In this document: one piece after another, positions 63,947 through 64,000 of the stretch
How positions within the stretch are numbered: position 1 is the stretch's first letter
Layout: every line of letters starts with the position of its first letter
NCBI RefSeq assembly: GCF_022899355.1
Contig: NZ_JALJCK010000014.1
Location: 1-64,000, forward strand
From: Shinella yambaruensis
GTDB taxonomy: Bacteria; Pseudomonadota; Alphaproteobacteria; Rhizobiales; Rhizobiaceae
Direction: 5' to 3'
DNA: 64,000 bases
Program-made: the position numbers and the translations under genes
The notes under the pieces: model-generated
What the model was told of the DNA's origin: nothing
The model's database searches: none
What the model saw: the letters and a program-made list of their open reading frames with translations, nothing else

Positions 63947-64000
63947 ATGTCCGAGCGAACGGCGATCGAAGTTCAACCGGAAACCGTTGCCGCGGCGCAT
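63947..64000 (+). CDS. Unidentified gene, 5' end only
   Basis: ATG 63947 follows TGAGGAGCAGGCATCG, a good ribosome-binding site, and 18 codons (MSERTAIEVQPETVAAAH) run off the window. No family can be recognised from this length. Confidence 0.5.
   Translation, partial: MSERTAIEVQPETVAAAH

Overview
This is a high-GC, gene-dense chromosomal segment from an alphaproteobacterium, most likely a Rhizobiaceae member of the Ensifer/Shinella/Rhizobium type. The evidence is gene content: a frcRBCAK-type fructose ABC locus, an mbfA gene preceded by an Irr-type iron control element, a BA14K-family protein, a BTLCP cysteine peptidase, an infC-rpmI-rplT / pheS-pheT region, and several rhizobial-style intergenic palindromes. 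Assignment to a genus is inference.

Layout. 1-17 kb: thiolase 3' end, Cys-tRNA(Pro) deacylase, M29 aminopeptidase and a P5C-reductase-like gene; an EamA exporter divergent from a MarR regulator with two palindromic operators; xseA and a flavodoxin-fold oxidoreductase; a GT-C membrane protein divergent from a GT2 / methyltransferase / small-transporter operon (a probable lipid-linked sugar module); an XRE regulator divergent from a small membrane protein; an HDAC-family amidohydrolase; an EamA exporter; an OmpA lipoprotein; a YiiX-like peptidase; and mbfA. 17-30 kb: translation genes on the minus strand (pheT, pheS, rplT, rpmI, and infC with an AUU start), then a hydrolase, a BTLCP protein, GNAT, an XRE-cupin regulator with a divergent MFS gene, and lepA. 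30-45 kb: a PNPOx-like / PdxR-like divergent pair, a class I amidotransferase, the fructose locus (a ROK regulator and FucU-like mutarotase divergent from binding protein, permease, ATPase and kinase), pyrC, a Crp/Fnr regulator, DoxX, an Rdx protein, BA14K and a phosphomannomutase.

45.2-52.2 kb is the accessory region. A tRNA-Leu(CAG) is followed by a P4-type integrase that has lost its catalytic domain, then by a type I-C CRISPR interference operon: cas3, cas5c, cas8c (with a convincing internal start for the small subunit Cas11c) and cas7c. A decayed, frameshifted cas4 relic follows and stops where the next gene ends. cas1, cas2 and a repeat array are absent from the window. HD, Walker and DEAQ motifs of Cas3 look intact, so this is best read as an interference-only remnant of an island.

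52.2-58.4 kb shows further decay: an aldo/keto reductase beside only the C-terminus of an MFS transporter, a GNAT gene with a 3' frameshift, a LysR regulator, VOC and SRPBCC genes, and a divergent pair of DJ-1/PfpI-fold genes (one membrane-anchored, one an AraC/GlxA-type regulator). 58.4-64 kb returns to core genes: an HPP-CBS membrane protein, gdhA, two GreA/Rnk-type proteins, a beta-carbonic anhydrase overlapping a DUF488 gene, and the first codons of an unidentified gene.
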